Shown here: piece by piece, positions 8,835-17,669 of the stretch
Layout: the number at the start of each line of letters is the position of its first letter
Position numbering within the stretch: position 1 is the stretch's first letter
Source of the DNA: JAAYQA01 sp964510345
GTDB lineage: Bacteria > Bacillota > Clostridia > Tissierellales > Peptoniphilaceae
Assembly (NCBI GenBank): GCA_964510345.1
Contig: CAZEBB010000014.1
Location: 1-40,367 of the forward strand
Direction: 5' to 3'
Length of the DNA: 40,367 nt
The notes under the pieces: model-generated
Told to the model about the DNA's origin: nothing
What the model saw: the letters and a program-made list of their open reading frames with translations, nothing else
Database searches by the model: none
Position numbers and translations under genes: made by a program

Positions 8835-8883
8835 CACACTTAGAATGATTGCACAGCAATCCGCTGTAAGTTAGGAGGAACTC

Positions 8884-9513
8884 GTGAAGAGTATTATTGG
8901 TAAAAAAGTAGGTATGACGCAAATCTTCATGGAAGATGGCGAGCTCGTACCGGTAACGGTCGTTCAGGCCGGCCCTGTCGTCGTGGTACAGGTGAAGACA
9001 GTCGAAACCGACGGATACAATGCGATCCAAGTTGGCTACGAAGATCGTGAAGAGAGAAAGCTGAATCAAGCGACGAAAGGTCATTTCGAAGCGACCGGCG
9101 CTCCCTATAAAAGATATTTGCAGGAATTCCTGGTAGAAGAAGGCGAAACCTTCGAGCCGGGACAAGAGATCAAAGTTGACATCTTCGAAGAAAAAGAACG
9201 CGTCGACGTCGTCGGCACTTCGAAGGGTAAGGGCACACAAGGTGCCATCAAGCGCCACAACTATTCCCGCGGACGTGAAACCCACGGTTCGAAATTCCAC
9301 CGTTCAAGCGGTGCAAGAGCCGCCGGTACGTATCCCGGACGCGTCTTCAAAGGCACAAAAGCGGCCGGCCGTATGGGTAACGAGCGCGTCACCGTACAAA
9401 ATCTGGAAGTCGTTCGCGTAGATGTCGAGAACAACATGATCCTGATCAAAGGCGCGATCCCCGGAAACAAAAACGGTCTTGTGAGAATCACAAAGACTGT
9501 GAAGCAGAACTGA
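8884..9513 (+). CDS. rplC: 50S ribosomal protein L3
   Basis: A 209-residue L3, one of the early assembly proteins near the peptidyl-transferase centre. The opening KSIIGKKVGMTQIF is diagnostic, and the glycine-rich extension that reaches toward the catalytic centre lies around residues 112-150 (GTSKGKGTQGAIKRHN, then THGSKFHRSSG). The start codon is GTG, with AGGAGG 5 nt upstream. It lies 49 nt after rpsJ, the largest gap in this part of the operon, and the gap shows no terminator. Confidence 0.98.
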   Translation: MKSIIGKKVGMTQIFMEDGELVPVTVVQAGPVVVVQVKTVETDGYNAIQVGYEDREERKLNQATKGHFEATGAPYKRYLQEFLVEEGETFEPGQEIKVDIFEEKERVDVVGTSKGKGTQGAIKRHNYSRGRETHGSKFHRSSGARAAGTYPGRVFKGTKAAGRMGNERVTVQNLEVVRVDVENNMILIKGAIPGNKNGLVRITKTVKQN

Positions 9514-9534
9514 TCGGACAGGAAGGAGTAAGAC

Positions 9535-10158
9535 ATGCCTACAATTGATGTAATTAACCTAAAGGGCGAAAAAGTCGAACGGCTCGACCTGAACGAAAAG
9601 GTCTTCGACATCGAAGTAAACGAGCACGCGGTTTATGAAGCGGTCAAAAACCACTTGGCAAATCGCAGACAAGGAACCCAATCGACACTCACTCGCGCTG
9701 AGGTACGTGGCGGCGGAAGAAAGCCCTGGAGACAAAAGGGAACCGGCCGCGCACGACAAGGTTCGACCCGCTCCCCGCAATGGAGAGGCGGCGGAATCGT
9801 GTTTGCACCGAAGCCCAGAGACTATAGCTATAAGATTCCTAAGAAAGTAAAAAGACTGGCCATGCGTTCGGTCCTGACATCCAAAGTCAGAGACGGCGAG
9901 CTGATCGTCGTCGACAGCATCACCTTTGATGCGATCGGTACGAAGCAAGCCCATGCGGCACTGAAGGCGATCGGCGCGGAGAGAAAAGCGCTCGTGCTTT
10001 TGGATACGGTCGATGAAGTAGCGATCAAAAGCTTCCGCAATATCCCGTATGTTCATACCGCACAGGCAAGCAATGCGCACGTGTACGAAATCCTTCGTCA
10101 CGACTCGCTGGTCGCAACTAAAGAAGCCATCCGTAAATTAGAGGAGGTGCTGGCATGA
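9535..10158 (+). CDS. rplD: 50S ribosomal protein L4
   Basis: A 207-residue L4 with the long basic loop that lines the exit tunnel: GGGRKPWRQKGTGRARQGS at about residues 61-79, then SPQWRGGG. In E. coli L4 also represses its own operon through the leader RNA. That makes the structured leader at 8320-8522 a candidate target here, though this is an inference. The ATG has GGAAGGAG upstream. The stop overlaps the start of rplW by 4 nt (ATGA), implying translational coupling. Confidence 0.98.
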   Translation: MPTIDVINLKGEKVERLDLNEKVFDIEVNEHAVYEAVKNHLANRRQGTQSTLTRAEVRGGGRKPWRQKGTGRARQGSTRSPQWRGGGIVFAPKPRDYSYKIPKKVKRLAMRSVLTSKVRDGELIVVDSITFDAIGTKQAHAALKAIGAERKALVLLDTVDEVAIKSFRNIPYVHTAQASNAHVYEILRHDSLVATKEAIRKLEEVLA

Positions 10159-10448
10159 GCGTATCCCCCTACGATATCATTCTAAAGCCGATCATCACGG
10201 AAAAGAGCATGACGCTTCAGGAAGAGCGCAAATACGTCTTCCAAGTGATGAAAAAGGCGAATAAATCGGAAATCAAAAAAGCGGTCGAAACCGTCTTCGG
10301 CGTCAAAGTAAAAAACGTCAACACCATGAATATGTTGGGCAAGATGAAACGTCAAGGTGTTCACCGTGGAAAACGTCCGGACTGGAAGAAAGCGATCGTC
10401 ACCTTAACGGAAGATTCGAAAGCGATCGAGTTCTTCGAGAATCTGTAA
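10155..10448 (+). CDS. rplW: 50S ribosomal protein L23
   Basis: A 97-residue L23 recognised by SPYDIILKPIITEKSM and the VEVFGVKVKNVNT-like segment (here TVFGVKVKNVNTMNM) in the middle. L23 sits at the polypeptide exit and provides docking for trigger factor and SRP. Its ATG lies inside the end of rplD (overlap of 4 nt) with GAGGTG upstream in the rplD coding sequence, so it is probably coupled to L4 translation. Length is normal for bacteria. Confidence 0.98.
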   Translation: MSVSPYDIILKPIITEKSMTLQEERKYVFQVMKKANKSEIKKAVETVFGVKVKNVNTMNMLGKMKRQGVHRGKRPDWKKAIVTLTEDSKAIEFFENL

Positions 10449-10461
10449 GAAGGAGTAAAGA

Positions 10462-11292
<831 letters not shown>

Positions 11293-11301
11293 GAGGAACT
11301 A

Positions 11302-11583
11302 ATGAGCAGATCTTTAAAAAAAGGCCCGTTCGCAGACGCTCATCTTCTCAATAAGATTGAAGCGCTGAACGAAAAGAACGATAAGAAAGTCGTGAAGACC
11401 TGGTCCAGACGCTCGACGATCTTCCCGCAGATGGTCGGTCACACGATTGCCGTCCACGACGGCAGAAAGCATCTTCCGGTGTACATCACCGATGACATGG
11501 TAGGACACAAGTTGGGCGAGTTCGTTCCGACCCGCACCTATCGCGGACACGCCGGTAAGAGCGAAAAAGCATCCAGAAAGTAA
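11302..11583 (+). CDS. rpsS: 30S ribosomal protein S19
   Basis: A 93-residue S19 with the diagnostic start MSRSLKKGPFAD and the conserved C-terminal half GHKLGEFVPTRTYRGHAGK. S19 lies in the 30S head, forms a complex with S13 and contacts the A-site tRNA and the subunit bridge. AGGAGG lies 6 nt before the ATG. It sits between rplB and rplV as expected, with only 9 and 13 nt gaps. Confidence 0.98.
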   Translation: MSRSLKKGPFADAHLLNKIEALNEKNDKKVVKTWSRRSTIFPQMVGHTIAVHDGRKHLPVYITDDMVGHKLGEFVPTRTYRGHAGKSEKASRK

Positions 11584-11596
11584 CGGAGGAATCATA

Positions 11597-11932
11597 GTGG
11601 AAGTAAAAGCAATTGCAAAATACGTCAGGATTTCTCCCTTAAAGGTTAATTTCATTTGTAAAGAAATCCGCGGTAAACAAGTGGACGAAGCCATGGCGAT
11701 CCTGAAGTTCACGCCGAAAAAAGGCGCAAGACTTCTGGCAGAGGTTCTCAAGTCCGCTGTAGCGAATGCAGAGCACAACAACAATCTCAACAGAGATCAA
11801 CTGGTTGTGAAAGAAGCATACGCCAACGACGCGCCGGTCATGAAGCGTTATCGACCGAAGGCAAAAGGTGCCGCTTATCCGATCTTGAAGAGAAGCTCGC
11901 ACATCGGCGTCGTCGTCAGTGAACGGGAATAA
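11597..11932 (+). CDS. rplV: 50S ribosomal protein L22
   Basis: A 111-residue L22 that starts with GTG (CGGAGGA upstream). The conserved N-terminal ISPLKVNFICKEIRGK and the beta-hairpin region MKRYRPKAKGAAYPI near residues 82-96 are visible; that hairpin lines the exit tunnel and is where macrolide resistance changes occur in other species. The hairpin tip is a little different from common sequences (GAAYPILKRSSH), but the length is normal. Confidence 0.97.
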   Translation: MEVKAIAKYVRISPLKVNFICKEIRGKQVDEAMAILKFTPKKGARLLAEVLKSAVANAEHNNNLNRDQLVVKEAYANDAPVMKRYRPKAKGAAYPILKRSSHIGVVVSERE

Positions 11933-11946
11933 GGAAGGAGCCTCAC

Positions 11947-12780
11947 ATGGGTCAAAAAGTAAATCCACACGGGTTACGCGTAGGCGTTATTAAGGATTGG
12001 GATTCCCGCTGGTTTGCCAACAAAAAAGAGTTTGGCGACCTGCTGGTGGAAGACCACAAAATCCGCGAATTAATCAAGAAAAAAGCCGGACAATCCGGAG
12101 TTTCCAAAACGGAGATCGAAAGAGCTTCCAATCGCGTGAAGGTTTCTATCTTCACCGCAAAGCCGGGCATGATCATCGGTAAGGGCGGAGCGACGGTCGA
12201 AGAGCTCAGAAAAGAGCTGGAAAAACTCACTGGAAAAACCGTGCTGATCAATGTTGAAGAGATCCGCAACCAAGATATGGACGCTCAATTGGTCGCAGAA
12301 AATATTGCCAGCCAACTGGAAAGAAGAATCTCCTTCCGCCGTGCGATGAAGCAAACCATTCAACGCACGATGCGCGCCGGCGCCAAAGGTGTGAAGACGA
12401 TGGTATCGGGTCGCTTAGGCGGTGCCGACATCGCTCGTTCGGAAGGCTACAGCGAAGGAACTATTCCGCTGCAAACCCTCCGCGCTGACATCGACTACGG
12501 TTTCGCAGAAGCGGACACGACCTACGGAAAACTGGGCATCAAAGTCTGGTTGTACAAAGGCGAAGTTCTTCCGACCCGCACCGGTGACGAGCCGAGACGC
12601 CCGAAACCCCCGCGCAAGGATGAAAAGAGAAGAGACAGCCGCGGCGGCGATAAGAGAGACAATCGCGGTCGTGACGGCCAAGGTGGCCGTGGTCGCTCCC
12701 AGGGACAAAGGGGCGGACAAGGCGGTCAAGGCGGACAAAACCGAGGAAGAGGCACGTCCAGGCCTTCACAATCGAGATAG
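11947..12780 (+). CDS. rpsC: 30S ribosomal protein S3 with Gly/Arg-rich C-terminal extension
   Basis: S3 of 277 residues, against about 210-230 in most bacteria. The normal part is complete: MGQKVNPHGLRVGVIKDWDSRW start, type II KH domain with GMIIGKGG near residue 74, and the RRISFRRAMKQTIQ and GRLGGADIARSE stretches of the C-domain that line the mRNA entry. From about residue 212 an extra low-complexity tail rich in R, G, D, Q and K follows, with several RGG and GGQGGQ repeats. RGG tails bind RNA in other proteins, so the tail may touch mRNA at the entry tunnel, but this is inference. The ATG has AAGGAGC upstream. Confidence 0.97.
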   Translation: MGQKVNPHGLRVGVIKDWDSRWFANKKEFGDLLVEDHKIRELIKKKAGQSGVSKTEIERASNRVKVSIFTAKPGMIIGKGGATVEELRKELEKLTGKTVLINVEEIRNQDMDAQLVAENIASQLERRISFRRAMKQTIQRTMRAGAKGVKTMVSGRLGGADIARSEGYSEGTIPLQTLRADIDYGFAEADTTYGKLGIKVWLYKGEVLPTRTGDEPRRPKPPRKDEKRRDSRGGDKRDNRGRDGQGGRGRSQGQRGGQGGQGGQNRGRGTSRPSQSR

Positions 12781-12793
12781 GAGAGACTCTAAT

Positions 12794-13222
12794 ATGTTAA
12801 TGCCGAAAAGAGTAAAATTCCGTAGAGTCCATAGAGGGCGCATGAAGGGGAAAGCACTTCGTGGAAACTCCCTCACCTATGGTGAATACGGCCTGCAGGC
12901 GTTAGAACCCTGCTGGATGACAGCGAATCAAATTGAGTCCGCACGTCGTGCGATGACGAGATATATCAAGAGAGGCGGAAATATCTGGATCAAAGTGTTC
13001 CCGGATAAGCCCGTCACCCAAAAACCTGCCGAAACCCGTATGGGATCCGGAAAGGGCTCCCCGGAATACTGGGTAGCCGTTGTAAAACCCGGTCGTGTCC
13101 TCTTTGAAATGGGAGGCGTTTCGGAAGAAGTCGCGAAAGAAGCAATGCGTCTGGCAGCTCACAAGCTCCCGATCAAGACGAAATTCATAGTTCGTGAAGA
13201 CCTTGCGAAGGAAGGGGAATAG
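12794..13222 (+). CDS. rplP: 50S ribosomal protein L16
   Basis: A 142-residue L16 starting MLMPKRVKFRRVHRGRMKGKA, the family's signature. L16 helps place the A-site tRNA and completes the 50S subunit. The conserved MGSGKGSPEYWVAVVKPG lies around residues 79-96. The frame stays open upstream to 12422 inside rpsC, but the ATG at 12794 with GGAGAG upstream gives the normal length. It is 13 nt after rpsC. Confidence 0.98.
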   Translation: MLMPKRVKFRRVHRGRMKGKALRGNSLTYGEYGLQALEPCWMTANQIESARRAMTRYIKRGGNIWIKVFPDKPVTQKPAETRMGSGKGSPEYWVAVVKPGRVLFEMGGVSEEVAKEAMRLAAHKLPIKTKFIVREDLAKEGE

Positions 13223-13224
13223 TC

Positions 13225-13431
13225 ATGAAGGCAAAAGAAATCCGCCAAATGTCAGACACCGAGATGGACAAGAAAATGAAAGAACTCAAGTCTGAGCTGT
13301 TTAACCTTCGTTTTCAATTGGCAACCGGTCAATTAGACAATCCGATGCGTATCAAAGGCGTAAAGAGAGATATCGCCCGCATCATGACCATCTCGAAAGA
13401 GCGCGCGATCAGCGTAAGTAAGGAGGCGTAG
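13225..13431 (+). CDS. rpmC: 50S ribosomal protein L29
   Basis: A 68-residue, mostly helical L29 (MKAKEIRQMSDTEMDKKMKELKSELFN then LRFQLATGQLDNPMRIK), the usual two-helix hairpin protein next to L23 at the exit tunnel. It begins 2 nt after the rplP stop codon and uses the GGAAGGGG in the end of rplP as its ribosome binding site. Normal length. Confidence 0.97.
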   Translation: MKAKEIRQMSDTEMDKKMKELKSELFNLRFQLATGQLDNPMRIKGVKRDIARIMTISKERAISVSKEA

Positions 13432-13435
13432 ACGG

Positions 13436-13693
13436 ATGGAAGAACGTGGAAATAGAAAAACACAGATCGGCTACGTCGTCAGCAATAAAATGGACAAGAC
13501 GATCGTCGTTGCGATCGAGAGCAAAGTAAAGCATGAGAAGTACAGCAAGCAGATTAAGAGAACCAGCCGCTTCAAAGCTCACGATGAAAACAACGAATGC
13601 AATGAAGGCGATCTGGTCAAAATCATGGAAACAAGACCTCTGTCCAAAGACAAGCGCTGGAGACTGGTTGAAGTTTTAGAGCGCGTGAAATAA
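13436..13693 (+). CDS. rpsQ: 30S ribosomal protein S17
   Basis: An 85-residue S17, an OB-fold protein that is an early binder of 16S rRNA in the 30S body. Recognisable motifs are RKTQIGYVVSNKMDKTIVVAIE near the start and the central HEKYSKQIKRTSRFKAHDE, followed by GDLVKIMETRPLSKDKRWRL. The ATG has AAGGAGG at 13420-13426, inside the end of rpmC, with the two genes 4 nt apart. Confidence 0.97.
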   Translation: MEERGNRKTQIGYVVSNKMDKTIVVAIESKVKHEKYSKQIKRTSRFKAHDENNECNEGDLVKIMETRPLSKDKRWRLVEVLERVK

Positions 13694-13712
13694 GGCGTCA
13701 AGGGAGGATAAC

Positions 13713-14081
13713 ATGATACAGACTGAAAGCCGTATGAAAGTCGCGGACAATTCCGGCGCAAAAGAAGTGTTGGTCATCCGTGTACTGGGCGGTACTAATA
13801 AAAAATACGCAAGAGTCGGCGACATCGTGATCTGCACCGTGAAGAGTGCAACCCCCGGTGGCGCTGTGAAAAAAGGAGATGTCGTTCGCGCCGTGGTCGT
13901 TCGTACGATCAAAGGCGTAAAGCGCAATGACGGAACCTATATCCGTTTTGACGACAACGCAGCGGTCATTGTCAAAGAAGACAAAAACCCCGTTGGAACG
14001 CGTATCTTTGGACCTGTGACAAGAGAACTTCGTAGCGGTAACTTCATGAAGATCATCTCTTTGGCTCCTGAAGTGCTGTAA
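13713..14081 (+). CDS. rplN: 50S ribosomal protein L14
   Basis: A 122-residue L14 of exact family length, starting MIQTESRMKVADNSGAKEV. L14 forms intersubunit bridges and is the binding site of the silencing factor RsfS. The conserved GDVVRAVVVRT and the C-terminal REL(R)SGNFMKIISLAPEVL end are intact. GGGAGG is upstream of the ATG. First gene of the part classically called the spc operon, but here it continues from rpsQ with a 19-nt gap and no promoter seen. Confidence 0.98.
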   Translation: MIQTESRMKVADNSGAKEVLVIRVLGGTNKKYARVGDIVICTVKSATPGGAVKKGDVVRAVVVRTIKGVKRNDGTYIRFDDNAAVIVKEDKNPVGTRIFGPVTRELRSGNFMKIISLAPEVL

Positions 14082-14091
14082 GGAGGAGAAT

Positions 14092-14406
14092 ATGAGAATT
14101 AAGACAAACGATCAGGTCATCGTAATCACCGGAAAATATAAAGGCAAAGTCGGGAAAGTCCTGCATGTCGACCATAAGAAAAACCGCGTCATCGTGGAAG
14201 GCGTCAATATTCAAACGCACCACAAAAAAGCGCGTGGCCCGCAAAATCCGGGTGGTTTGGTCAAATCGGAGGGATCCATCGACGCTTCGAACGTCATGCA
14301 ATACGACGCGAAGACCAAAAAGCCGTCCAGAGTTGGCATTACGACATTGGATAACGGAAAACGCGTTCGCGTCTTAAAGAGTTCCGGAACCCAGTTGGAT
14401 AAATAG
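14092..14406 (+). CDS. rplX: 50S ribosomal protein L24
   Basis: A 104-residue L24 with a KOW motif near the N-terminus (NDQVIVITGKYKGKVGKVLHVD) and the conserved VIVEGVNIQTHHKKA. L24 initiates 50S assembly by binding the 5' part of 23S rRNA. AGGAGG lies just upstream of the ATG. Gap of 10 nt from rplN. Length is typical. Confidence 0.98.
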   Translation: MRIKTNDQVIVITGKYKGKVGKVLHVDHKKNRVIVEGVNIQTHHKKARGPQNPGGLVKSEGSIDASNVMQYDAKTKKPSRVGITTLDNGKRVRVLKSSGTQLDK

Positions 14407-14418
14407 GGGAGAGCGTAG

Positions 14419-14961
14419 ATGGCAAACAGATTAAAAGAGAGATATCAAGCGGAAATCATCCCGGCGATGATGGAGCGCTTTCAATATGGCAATGTGATGG
14501 AAGTTCCGAAACTTCACAAGATCGTCGTCAATATCGGCGTCGGTGAAGCAAAAGACAACCCGAAAGCATTGGAAAATGCGGTCAACGAACTGTCGATCGT
14601 AACCGGCCAAAAGCCGATCATCACCAAAGCGAAGAAATCCATCGCTAACTTCAAACTCAGAGAAGGCATGTCCATCGGCTGCAAAGTCACCCTGCGCGGC
14701 GAAAAGATGTACAACTTCTTAGACAAGCTGATCTCCATTTCCCTTCCGCGCGTACGCGACTTCCGCGGCGTAAGCCCGTCGTCGTTTGACGGAAGAGGAA
14801 ACTACACCTTAGGTGTCAAAGAACAGCTGATCTTCCCGGAGATTCACTACGACATGATCGACGCCGTTCGCGGTATGGACATCGTAGTCGTCACGTCGGC
14901 GAAGACGGACGAAGAGGCGAAAGAACTGCTTGCTCAAATGGGCATGCCGTTTAGACGATAG
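14419..14961 (+). CDS. rplE: 50S ribosomal protein L5
   Basis: A 180-residue L5 with family-typical NRLKERYQAEIIPAMMERF, then VNIGVGEAKDNPKAL near residue 34 and TKAKKSIANFKLREGMSIG near residues 74-92. L5 binds 5S rRNA and contacts the P-site tRNA. GGGGAGAG is upstream of the ATG. The C-terminus ends LLAQMGMPFRR as in most Firmicutes L5 proteins. Confidence 0.98.
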   Translation: MANRLKERYQAEIIPAMMERFQYGNVMEVPKLHKIVVNIGVGEAKDNPKALENAVNELSIVTGQKPIITKAKKSIANFKLREGMSIGCKVTLRGEKMYNFLDKLISISLPRVRDFRGVSPSSFDGRGNYTLGVKEQLIFPEIHYDMIDAVRGMDIVVVTSAKTDEEAKELLAQMGMPFRR

Positions 14962-14975
14962 AAAGGACGAATACA

Positions 14976-15161
14976 GTGGCGAAAAAATCAATGATCGCAA
15001 AGCAGCAGCGTCCCGCGAAATTCAGCAGCAGAGCGTACACCCGTTGTAAAATCTGCGGACGACCGCATGCATACCTGAGAAAGTTTGGCGTCTGTCGTAT
15101 TTGCTTCAGAGAACTCGCGTACCGCGGCGAAATCCCCGGTGTCAAGAAAGCCAGTTGGTAA
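14976..15161 (+). CDS. rpsN: 30S ribosomal protein S14, zinc-binding type
   Basis: A 61-residue S14 of the short, zinc-binding (C+) type, with cysteines at 24, 27, 40 and 43 arranged as two CxxC pairs and the ending GVKKASW. The longer zinc-free paralogue found in some Firmicutes under zinc limitation is not in this window. The start codon is GTG, preceded by GAAAGGA. S14 binds the head of 16S rRNA close to S19 and S3. Confidence 0.97.
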   Translation: MAKKSMIAKQQRPAKFSSRAYTRCKICGRPHAYLRKFGVCRICFRELAYRGEIPGVKKASW

Positions 15162-15176
15162 GGGAGGGCTTCAACA

Positions 15177-15572
15177 ATGATGACAGATCCTATCGCCGAT
15201 ATGCTCACACGCATTCGGAATGGTAATAATGCAAAACACAAAAGCGTAGAAGTTCCGGCTTCCCGCATGAAAAAAGAACTGGCTCAAATCCTTTTGGATG
15301 AAGGCTATATCCGCGGCTACAATGTAACGGAAGACAACAAACAAGGCATGATCACGATCAACCTGAAATACGATGCCAACGATGAAAAGATCATCTCCGG
15401 CATCAAGAGAATCTCCAAACCCGGTCTTCGCGTCTACGTACGCAAGAACGAGGTGCCGAAGGTTCTCGGAGGTTTAGGCATCGCGATTCTTTCCACGCCG
15501 AAGGGTGTCATTACCGATAAAGTCGCACGTAAAGAAGGCGTAGGCGGAGAAGTTCTCTGCTACGTTTGGTAG
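15177..15572 (+). CDS. rpsH: 30S ribosomal protein S8
   Basis: A 131-residue S8 (MTDPIADMLTRIRNGN start; C-terminal GVITDKVARKEGVGGEVLCYVW). S8 binds helix 21 of 16S rRNA and in E. coli is the translational repressor of the spc operon. Two consecutive ATGs are available; the first (15177) is better spaced from GGGAGGG at 15162-15168, though most relatives start MTDP, matching the second. Confidence 0.97.
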   Translation: MMTDPIADMLTRIRNGNNAKHKSVEVPASRMKKELAQILLDEGYIRGYNVTEDNKQGMITINLKYDANDEKIISGIKRISKPGLRVYVRKNEVPKVLGGLGIAILSTPKGVITDKVARKEGVGGEVLCYVW

Positions 15573-15585
15573 AAAGGGAGTAATC

Positions 15586-16125
15586 ATGTCAAGAATAGGA
15601 TTAAAACCGATCACCGTACCAAACGGCGTCGAGATCAAAATTGCGAACGGCAATGTGGTGACGGTGAAAGGCCCGAAGGGTGAACTCACCCAGACGCTGA
15701 CACCGGAACTGACCATCGAGCAAAAAGACGGTGAACTCACTGTTTCGCGCCCGAGCGAAAGCAAAAAACACAAATCACTTCACGGCTTAACCCGTACGCT
15801 GATTTTCAATATGGTCGAAGGTGTCACCAACGGTTATGAGAAAGTTCTTTTAATCGAAGGAACCGGGTACCGTGCCGCAAAGAACGGCAAAAAGCTGACC
15901 TTGTCTCTCGGATTCTCACATCCGGTCGAGCTGGAAGATCCCGCAGGGATCGAAGTCGAAGTTCCGCAACAAACCAGAATCATCGTTCGCGGCATCGACA
16001 AGCAACTCGTCGGCAACTACGCTTCCGTAATTCGCGCATACAGAAAGCCTGAGCCGTATAAAGGCAAGGGAGTTCGCTATGAAAATGAAACGATCCGTCG
16101 TAAAGTCGGAAAGACCGGTAAGTAG
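15586..16125 (+). CDS. rplF: 50S ribosomal protein L6
   Basis: A 179-residue L6 with its two repeated halves: MSRIGLKPITVPNGVEIKI at the start and the C-terminal segment with GIDKQLVG and EPYKGKGVRYENE(T)IRRKVGKTGK. L6 lies near the factor-binding site by the sarcin-ricin loop. AAGGGAG is upstream of the ATG. Normal length and position between rpsH and rplR. Confidence 0.98.
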   Translation: MSRIGLKPITVPNGVEIKIANGNVVTVKGPKGELTQTLTPELTIEQKDGELTVSRPSESKKHKSLHGLTRTLIFNMVEGVTNGYEKVLLIEGTGYRAAKNGKKLTLSLGFSHPVELEDPAGIEVEVPQQTRIIVRGIDKQLVGNYASVIRAYRKPEPYKGKGVRYENETIRRKVGKTGK

Positions 16126-16136
16126 GAGGATGAGGA

Positions 16137-16502
16137 ATGTTTAAACGCATCGATAAGAAAACGAACCGTATCGCCAGACATGAGAGAATTCGCAAGAATC
16201 TCGCCGGAACGGCTGAACGTCCTCGCCTCAATATCTTCAAGAGCAACGCCAACATCTATGCTCAGATCATTGATGACGAGCAAGGCGTTACTCTCGTTTC
16301 CGCTTCGACTCTGGAAAAAGACCTGCGTGATACGCACAACCAAGCCAATATCGCAGCGGCAAAAGCCGTCGGCGAGCGCATTGCCAAAAAGGCGTTGGAG
16401 AAAGGCATTGAAAATGTCGTCTTCGACCGCGGCGGTTATCTATACCACGGCAAGGTCAAAGAACTCGCTGACAGCGCCCGCGCTGCCGGGTTGAAATTTT
16501 AG
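16137..16502 (+). CDS. rplR: 50S ribosomal protein L18
   Basis: A 121-residue L18, the 5S rRNA-binding protein (RHERIRKNLAGTAERPRLNIFKS core and C-terminal FDRGGYLYHGKVKELADSAR(A)AGLKF). AGGAGG lies 6-8 nt upstream of the ATG. The stop codon is followed immediately by the AGGAGGT ribosome binding site of rpsE. Length and sequence are as usual. Confidence 0.98.
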   Translation: MFKRIDKKTNRIARHERIRKNLAGTAERPRLNIFKSNANIYAQIIDDEQGVTLVSASTLEKDLRDTHNQANIAAAKAVGERIAKKALEKGIENVVFDRGGYLYHGKVKELADSARAAGLKF

Positions 16503-16513
16503 GAGGTAGCGCA

Positions 16514-17020
16514 TTGGAACGAAAAAACAGAGCACCGGAGCAACAGGAATTCCAGGAAAGAGTGGTCCACATCGGACGCGTTACCAAAGTTGTTAAAGGG
16601 GGACGTAACTTCCGCTTTAGCGCACTCGTCGTCGTAGGCGACGGTAACGGCAGAGTCGGCGTCGGAACCGGTAAAGCCCAGGAAGTTCCGGAGGCGATCC
16701 GTAAAGGCGTTCAAAACGCTAAGAAAAATATCGTAAATGTACCGCGTGTCGGAACGACGATCCCGCATGAAGTGCTGGGACGCTTCGGAGCCGGACGCGT
16801 ATTGCTGAAACCCGCTGCAGAAGGTACCGGAGTTATCGCCGGCGGCCCCGTGCGTGCGGTCTGCGAATTAGCCGGAATCCGTGATGTCCGTTCGAAATCC
16901 TTAGGGACATCCAATCCGCGCAATATCGTCAACGCTACGATGGAAGGACTGATGAGTCTGAAGACGGTGGAGCAAGTCGCAAAAATGCGCGGCAAATCCG
17001 TTGAAGACATCATCGGATAA
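16514..17020 (+). CDS. rpsE: 30S ribosomal protein S5
   Basis: A 168-residue S5 with the double-stranded-RNA-binding-like N-domain (EFQERVVHIGRVTKVVKGG, then FSALVVVGDGNGRVGVGTGKA) and the C-domain GIRDVRSKSLGTSNP. S5 affects decoding fidelity and mRNA helicase activity. The start codon is TTG with a strong AGGAGGT 6 nt upstream; no ATG or GTG fits as well. Confidence 0.97.
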   Translation: MERKNRAPEQQEFQERVVHIGRVTKVVKGGRNFRFSALVVVGDGNGRVGVGTGKAQEVPEAIRKGVQNAKKNIVNVPRVGTTIPHEVLGRFGAGRVLLKPAAEGTGVIAGGPVRAVCELAGIRDVRSKSLGTSNPRNIVNATMEGLMSLKTVEQVAKMRGKSVEDIIG

Positions 17021-17031
17021 CGGAGGAACCC

Positions 17032-17205
17032 ATGCTGAAAATTACGTTGAAAAAAAGTGTCATCGGCCGTGTTCCCAAGCATAAAAAGACGATCGAAGCT
17101 TTGGGCTTAAAGAAGATTGGTCAAACTGTCGAAAAAGAAGACAATCCGGCCATTCGTGGAATGCTTCATCAGGTCAGCTACCTGGTCGAAGTCGAAGAAG
17201 CCTAA
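17032..17205 (+). CDS. rpmD: 50S ribosomal protein L30
   Basis: A short 57-residue L30 (MLKITLKKSVIGRVPKHKKT, then LGLKKIGQTVEKEDNPAIRGM, ending VEVEEA). L30 is a small single-domain protein of the large subunit, found in many but not all bacteria. CGGAGGA sits 5 nt before the ATG. It lies 11 nt after rpsE and 14 nt before rplO, its conserved place. Confidence 0.96.
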   Translation: MLKITLKKSVIGRVPKHKKTIEALGLKKIGQTVEKEDNPAIRGMLHQVSYLVEVEEA

Positions 17206-17219
17206 CGGGAGGTCAATGA

Positions 17220-17669
17220 ATGAAATTAAATGATTTACGCCCGGCAAAGGGTGGCGGTGTAAAAGCCCGCAAGAGATTGGGTCGCGGTACAGCATCCGGA
17301 CAAGGGAAAACAGCCGGTCGCGGACAAGACGGTCAAAAGTCGAGATCCGGCGGCGGTGTCAGACCCGGTTTCGAAGGCGGTCAAATGCCGTTGTTCCGAA
17401 GACTCCCCAAAAGAGGCTTCACCAATATCTTCAGAAAAGAATGGAATGTCATCAACCTGTCCGACTTGGAAAAATTCGAAGCCGGCGCAACTGTCGACAT
17501 CCAAGCATTGATTGAAAGCGGCCGCATCAAAAAATCGAAAGTGGATACCCCGCTGAAGGTTTTAGGTAATGGCAGCTTAGACAAAGCAGTCACCGTGAAG
17601 GCGCAAGCATTCAGCGCCTCCGCAAAAGAAAAAATTGAGGCTCTCGGAGGAAAGGTCGAGGTGATCTAG
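17220..17669 (+). CDS. rplO: 50S ribosomal protein L15
   Basis: A 149-residue L15 starting MKLNDLRPAKGG, with the glycine/arginine-rich N-terminal extension (KRLGRGTASGQGKTAGRGQ, then GGGVRPGFEGGQMPLFRRLPKRGF) that penetrates the 50S core. The C-terminus ends KIEALGGKVEVI. GGGAGG is upstream of the ATG. Its stop codon abuts the secY start with no gap, implying coupled translation. Confidence 0.98.
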   Translation: MKLNDLRPAKGGGVKARKRLGRGTASGQGKTAGRGQDGQKSRSGGGVRPGFEGGQMPLFRRLPKRGFTNIFRKEWNVINLSDLEKFEAGATVDIQALIESGRIKKSKVDTPLKVLGNGSLDKAVTVKAQAFSASAKEKIEALGGKVEVI

